Assembly (NCBI GenBank): GCA_050329415.1
Contig: JBHJOS010000168.1
Coordinates: 1-6,927, forward strand
Direction: 5' to 3'
Source of the DNA: JANNOG01 sp050329415
GTDB lineage: Bacteria > Actinomycetota > Actinomycetes > Actinomycetales > JBBAYJ01
Length of the DNA: 6,927 bases
The translations under genes and the position numbers were made by a program. The notes beneath the pieces are model-generated. The model made no database searches. It saw only the letters and a list, made by a program, of their open reading frames with translations, and was not told the origin of the DNA. Of this stretch, positions 4,888 through 6,927 are shown in pieces. Position 1 is the first letter of the stretch. Each line of letters opens with the position of its first letter.

Positions 4888-6491
4888 ACGCCGCCGAGGG
4901 TGAAGCGGGACAGCTGCTTGCCGGTCCGCCCGTCATAGGCGTGGACCGTGCATACCAGGCACGAGTCGAACGACCGCGCGACGTGCCCCAGCTCCACGGG
5001 GTCTGCGGTGTTCTCGATCGGCGTGCCGACCAGCGCCTTCTCGATCGGTCCGATCGTGGCCGCGGAGTCGCGCGGGCCGACGTTCCAGGCCGTCGGGGTG
5101 ACGACCTGGTAGTTCTCGATCTTCCCGTTCTCCAGGACGATCCAGTCGGACAGCGCACCGCGGGCGGCCTCGGTCGACCCGAAGCCGCGCCCGGACTCCG
5201 GCTCGGCGGGCTTGGCGTAGAACTTCTCGTGCAGGTCGAGCTCGTCCAGCCAGCGGCGGACCCACGTGTAGTACTTCGCCGCCTCGTGCATCCGGGCCAT
5301 GACCCGGATCATCACGCTGGGGCCCACGGTGTCGATCGCGTCCCGGAACAGCGGGTCGTGGTCCTGGTGGGCGGCCGTGGTCTCGCGACCGGCCACCACC
5401 TGGCGCGCCAGCGGTCCGGCTTCGAGCGGGATCGTGCCGTGCCCGGGGACGTCGTAGCGGGGCGCCTTCGCCCACGAGTACTTGTCCTGCGCCGCCCCCT
5501 GGGCCGGGTCGATGGGGTCGGTCTCGCCCTCGAAGGGGTGCAGCGAGCCGGTGCCCCGGTAGAAGGAATGGGTGACGTCCTCGCGGACCCGGGCCTGGTC
5601 GAAGTCGAGGTACTCGCCGCGGGCGAAGATCCCGGCCCGGGAGACGAGGGCGTCGTTGCGCCCGTCGATGGTGGGGTCGGTGTACAGGTCCGGCTGGAAG
5701 TACGTGCCCGTCGAGAGGAAGTCGCCCCAGCCGGCGCCGTAGCGGTCGAGGCCGACCTCCTTCGCGTACCGGATGAAGAACCCGCAGTCGGAGTTGTAGT
5801 GGGAGTCCGACTCCTCGACCCAGGCCTCGACGTCGGCCCAGGTCCGGTTCTCCAGCCACCGCTCGACGGAACCCCCCAGCCAGGTGTTCTCGAGCCACTC
5901 GTTCTTCCAGTACTCGAGGATCGAGATCGACCGGGTGACGTCGGACAGCGTCGGCGCGCACATCACACCGCCGGGAATCATGAACGAGGAGTGCGGCCAC
6001 TGCCCACCGTAGATGGCGTAGATCTCGACGGGCTTGCCCGACAGGGTGACGCCCTTCTCGTACGAGGTGCCGACGAAGGGCGCGAACCGCCGCACCGCCT
6101 CGGCGTACGACGGCGTCCGGGCGTAGCGCTTGTTCGTGAGGTCGATGGCGAAGATCGCGTAGAACCACCGCGGGATCGACTGCAGGGTCTCGCAGGCCTG
6201 GGCGACGTTGCGGACCCGGGTGGCGTTCTCGGGCACGTGGGTGGCCCAGGCGGTGTCGAGGGCATAGGCCGCCTTGTACAGGTGGCTGCCGCCGCAGATC
6301 CCGCAGATCCGCGGGGTCACGATGAGCCCGGCCTGCGGGTCCTTGCCTCGGAGGATCATCTCGAAGCCGCGGAACATGCCGGCCGTGGTCCAGGCGTCGG
6401 TGACGACGCCGTCGGTCAGCGTCACCTTGACGTCCAGGTCGCCCTCGACCCGACCGAGCGGGCTGACGTGCAGGTCCATGGTGCTGGTCAT
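4884..6491 (-). CDS. hucL: [NiFe]-hydrogenase large subunit, group 2a (Huc/HupL-like)
   Basis: A 535-residue catalytic subunit that splits H2 at the NiFe centre. The first cysteine motif RICGICGGSH is at residues 61-70 (C63, C66). The second, DSCLVCTVH, is at 509-517 (C511, C514); group 2 enzymes often have Ser where others have Pro (DPC). Maturation should cut after H517 and release the 18-residue tail AYDGRTGKQLSRFTLGGV. Other group 2 signatures: SPLGRVEGDLDV at the start, IPRWFYAIFAIDLTNKRY, GGQWPHSSFMIPGGVMCAPT, and GRGFGSTEAARGALSDW. Group 1h enzymes instead have RICGICGDNH-type L1 and DPCL-C-TH L2 motifs as I recall them, so group 2a fits better. The ATG at 6491 has an AGGGAG ribosome site; an internal ATG (M5) is less likely. 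It lies 28 nt after the small-subunit gene. No membrane segments, so it is a soluble or peripheral cytoplasmic complex. Older names are hupL or hyb-type. Confidence 0.95.
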   Translation of the reverse strand: MTSTMDLHVSPLGRVEGDLDVKVTLTDGVVTDAWTTAGMFRGFEMILRGKDPQAGLIVTPRICGICGGSHLYKAAYALDTAWATHVPENATRVRNVAQACETLQSIPRWFYAIFAIDLTNKRYARTPSYAEAVRRFAPFVGTSYEKGVTLSGKPVEIYAIYGGQWPHSSFMIPGGVMCAPTLSDVTRSISILEYWKNEWLENTWLGGSVERWLENRTWADVEAWVEESDSHYNSDCGFFIRYAKEVGLDRYGAGWGDFLSTGTYFQPDLYTDPTIDGRNDALVSRAGIFARGEYLDFDQARVREDVTHSFYRGTGSLHPFEGETDPIDPAQGAAQDKYSWAKAPRYDVPGHGTIPLEAGPLARQVVAGRETTAAHQDHDPLFRDAIDTVGPSVMIRVMARMHEAAKYYTWVRRWLDELDLHEKFYAKPAEPESGRGFGSTEAARGALSDWIVLENGKIENYQVVTPTAWNVGPRDSAATIGPIEKALVGTPIENTADPVELGHVARSFDSCLVCTVHAYDGRTGKQLSRFTLGGV

Positions 6492-6496
6492 TGCTG

Positions 6497-6502
6497 CTCC
6501 CT
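6497..6502 (-). promoter_or_regulatory. Ribosome binding site of the hydrogenase large subunit
   Basis: AGGGAG on the minus strand, five bases before the ATG at 6491. It sits in the 28-nt gap between the small- and large-subunit genes and decides for the ATG at 6491 over the in-frame ATG four codons on. Confidence 0.7.
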
Positions 6503-6519
6503 GCTCTCGCTCGCTCGTG

Positions 6520-6927
6520 TCAGACGACGAACATGTCGTCCTTGGACCACTGCGGGGCGGCCACCTTGGCCGCGGCCGCGTGGGCCATGTACGTGAGGTG
6601 GTCGGTGCCGAAGGGGACCTCCCGCGGCACGCTGCCGGCGATCTTCTGGGTCTTGAACACCGTGCCCGGCATGAGGTCGCCGTGCGGCCACCCCGGCTCG
6701 GTGCACCCGGTGCACGGCTGGCCGGACCGGGTCTTCGACGACTGGCGGTTCCACAGGATCCGGTTGCACGGGGAGTGCGTCATCGGCCCCCGGCAGCCGA
6801 ACTCGTAGAACAGGCAGCCGGTCCGCGTCCCCTGCCCGAAATCCATCGTCGACTGCTTGTACTCGAAGAACTGGACGCGGGTGCAGCCGGTCTGGGTGAA
6901 CGTCGAGAAGAACGTCTTCGGCCGCTG
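6520..6927 (-). CDS. hucS: [NiFe]-hydrogenase small subunit, C-terminal part (group 2a, Huc/HupS-like)
   Basis: The last 135 codons are present; the start lies beyond the right edge. The small subunit carries the iron-sulfur relay from the NiFe site to the electron acceptor. Visible cluster ligands, counted from the window edge, are C38 and C45 (GCLFYEFGCRGP) for the distal cluster, and C54, C72 and C75 (SPCNR, QPCTGC) for the medial cluster. The spacing C45-9-C54 and CxxC matches known small subunits. THSPCNRILWNRQSSKT and GTDHLTYM...APQWSKDDMFVV are hallmarks of group 2a/HupS proteins. The C-terminus has no transmembrane anchor, unlike group 1 membrane-bound enzymes. In the Mycobacterium smegmatis Huc enzyme all clusters are [3Fe-4S] and the enzyme resists O2; whether that holds here cannot be judged from this part. 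Proximal-cluster ligands and any signal peptide are out of view. Confidence 0.95.
   Translation of the reverse strand, partial: QRPKTFFSTFTQTGCTRVQFFEYKQSTMDFGQGTRTGCLFYEFGCRGPMTHSPCNRILWNRQSSKTRSGQPCTGCTEPGWPHGDLMPGTVFKTQKIAGSVPREVPFGTDHLTYMAHAAAAKVAAPQWSKDDMFVV

Noticed and set aside
4875..6596. Plus-strand open frame of 573 codons opposite the hydrogenase large subunit
   Set aside because: It is antisense to a clearly recognised gene, is rich in Arg, Gly, Val and Pro, and shows no family motif. Long antisense frames are normal in high-GC DNA.
4375..6927. Group 1h (Hhy-type) hydrogenase
   Set aside because: The L2 motif DSCLVCTVH, the GGSH after the first CxxC, and the small-subunit ending QWSKDDMFVV fit group 2a better; not settled by a tree here.

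Overview
The window is high-GC DNA with the codon style of an actinomycete (Actinomycetota). All well-supported genes read on the minus strand, so the biological order runs from position 6927 down to 1. Two kinds of content meet here: the 3' part of an uptake-type [NiFe]-hydrogenase operon, and an accessory tail of defence or mobile-type genes with several gene wrecks.

Hydrogenase part (6927 to about 4143): the C-terminal part of the hydrogenase small subunit (cut by the window edge), the complete large subunit, a HyaD/HybD-type maturation protease that overlaps the large-subunit stop, and a 73-residue protein of unknown function. The subunit sequences look like group 2a (Huc/HupSL-like) hydrogenases. 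In actinomycetes these oxidise H2 at low or atmospheric levels and pass the electrons to the respiratory chain. The protease would cut the C-terminal tail off the large subunit after the NiFe site is loaded.

Accessory part (about 4142 to 1): an AAA_14/DUF4143 ATPase preceded by four 23-bp-spaced repeats; an excisionase-type HTH protein of the antitoxin kind; the wreck of the PIN-domain toxin expected beside it; a plus-strand scrap of a short-chain dehydrogenase; a beta-type DNA methyltransferase with TSPPY (probably N4-cytosine); and, coupled to it by TGATG, a protein that is probably the partner restriction endonuclease and runs off the left edge.

The most informative structural feature is a diverged direct duplication (about 85 % identical by eye). 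The end of the maturation protease plus the start of the 73-aa gene occurs once in place (about 4305-4470) and again at 2568-2745. The ATPase lies between the two copies. The second copy has fused the start of the 73-aa gene in frame to the antitoxin gene. This suggests that the accessory tail was built by insertion or recombination at the 3' end of the hydrogenase operon. I found no RNA genes, CRISPR array or intact insertion sequence.
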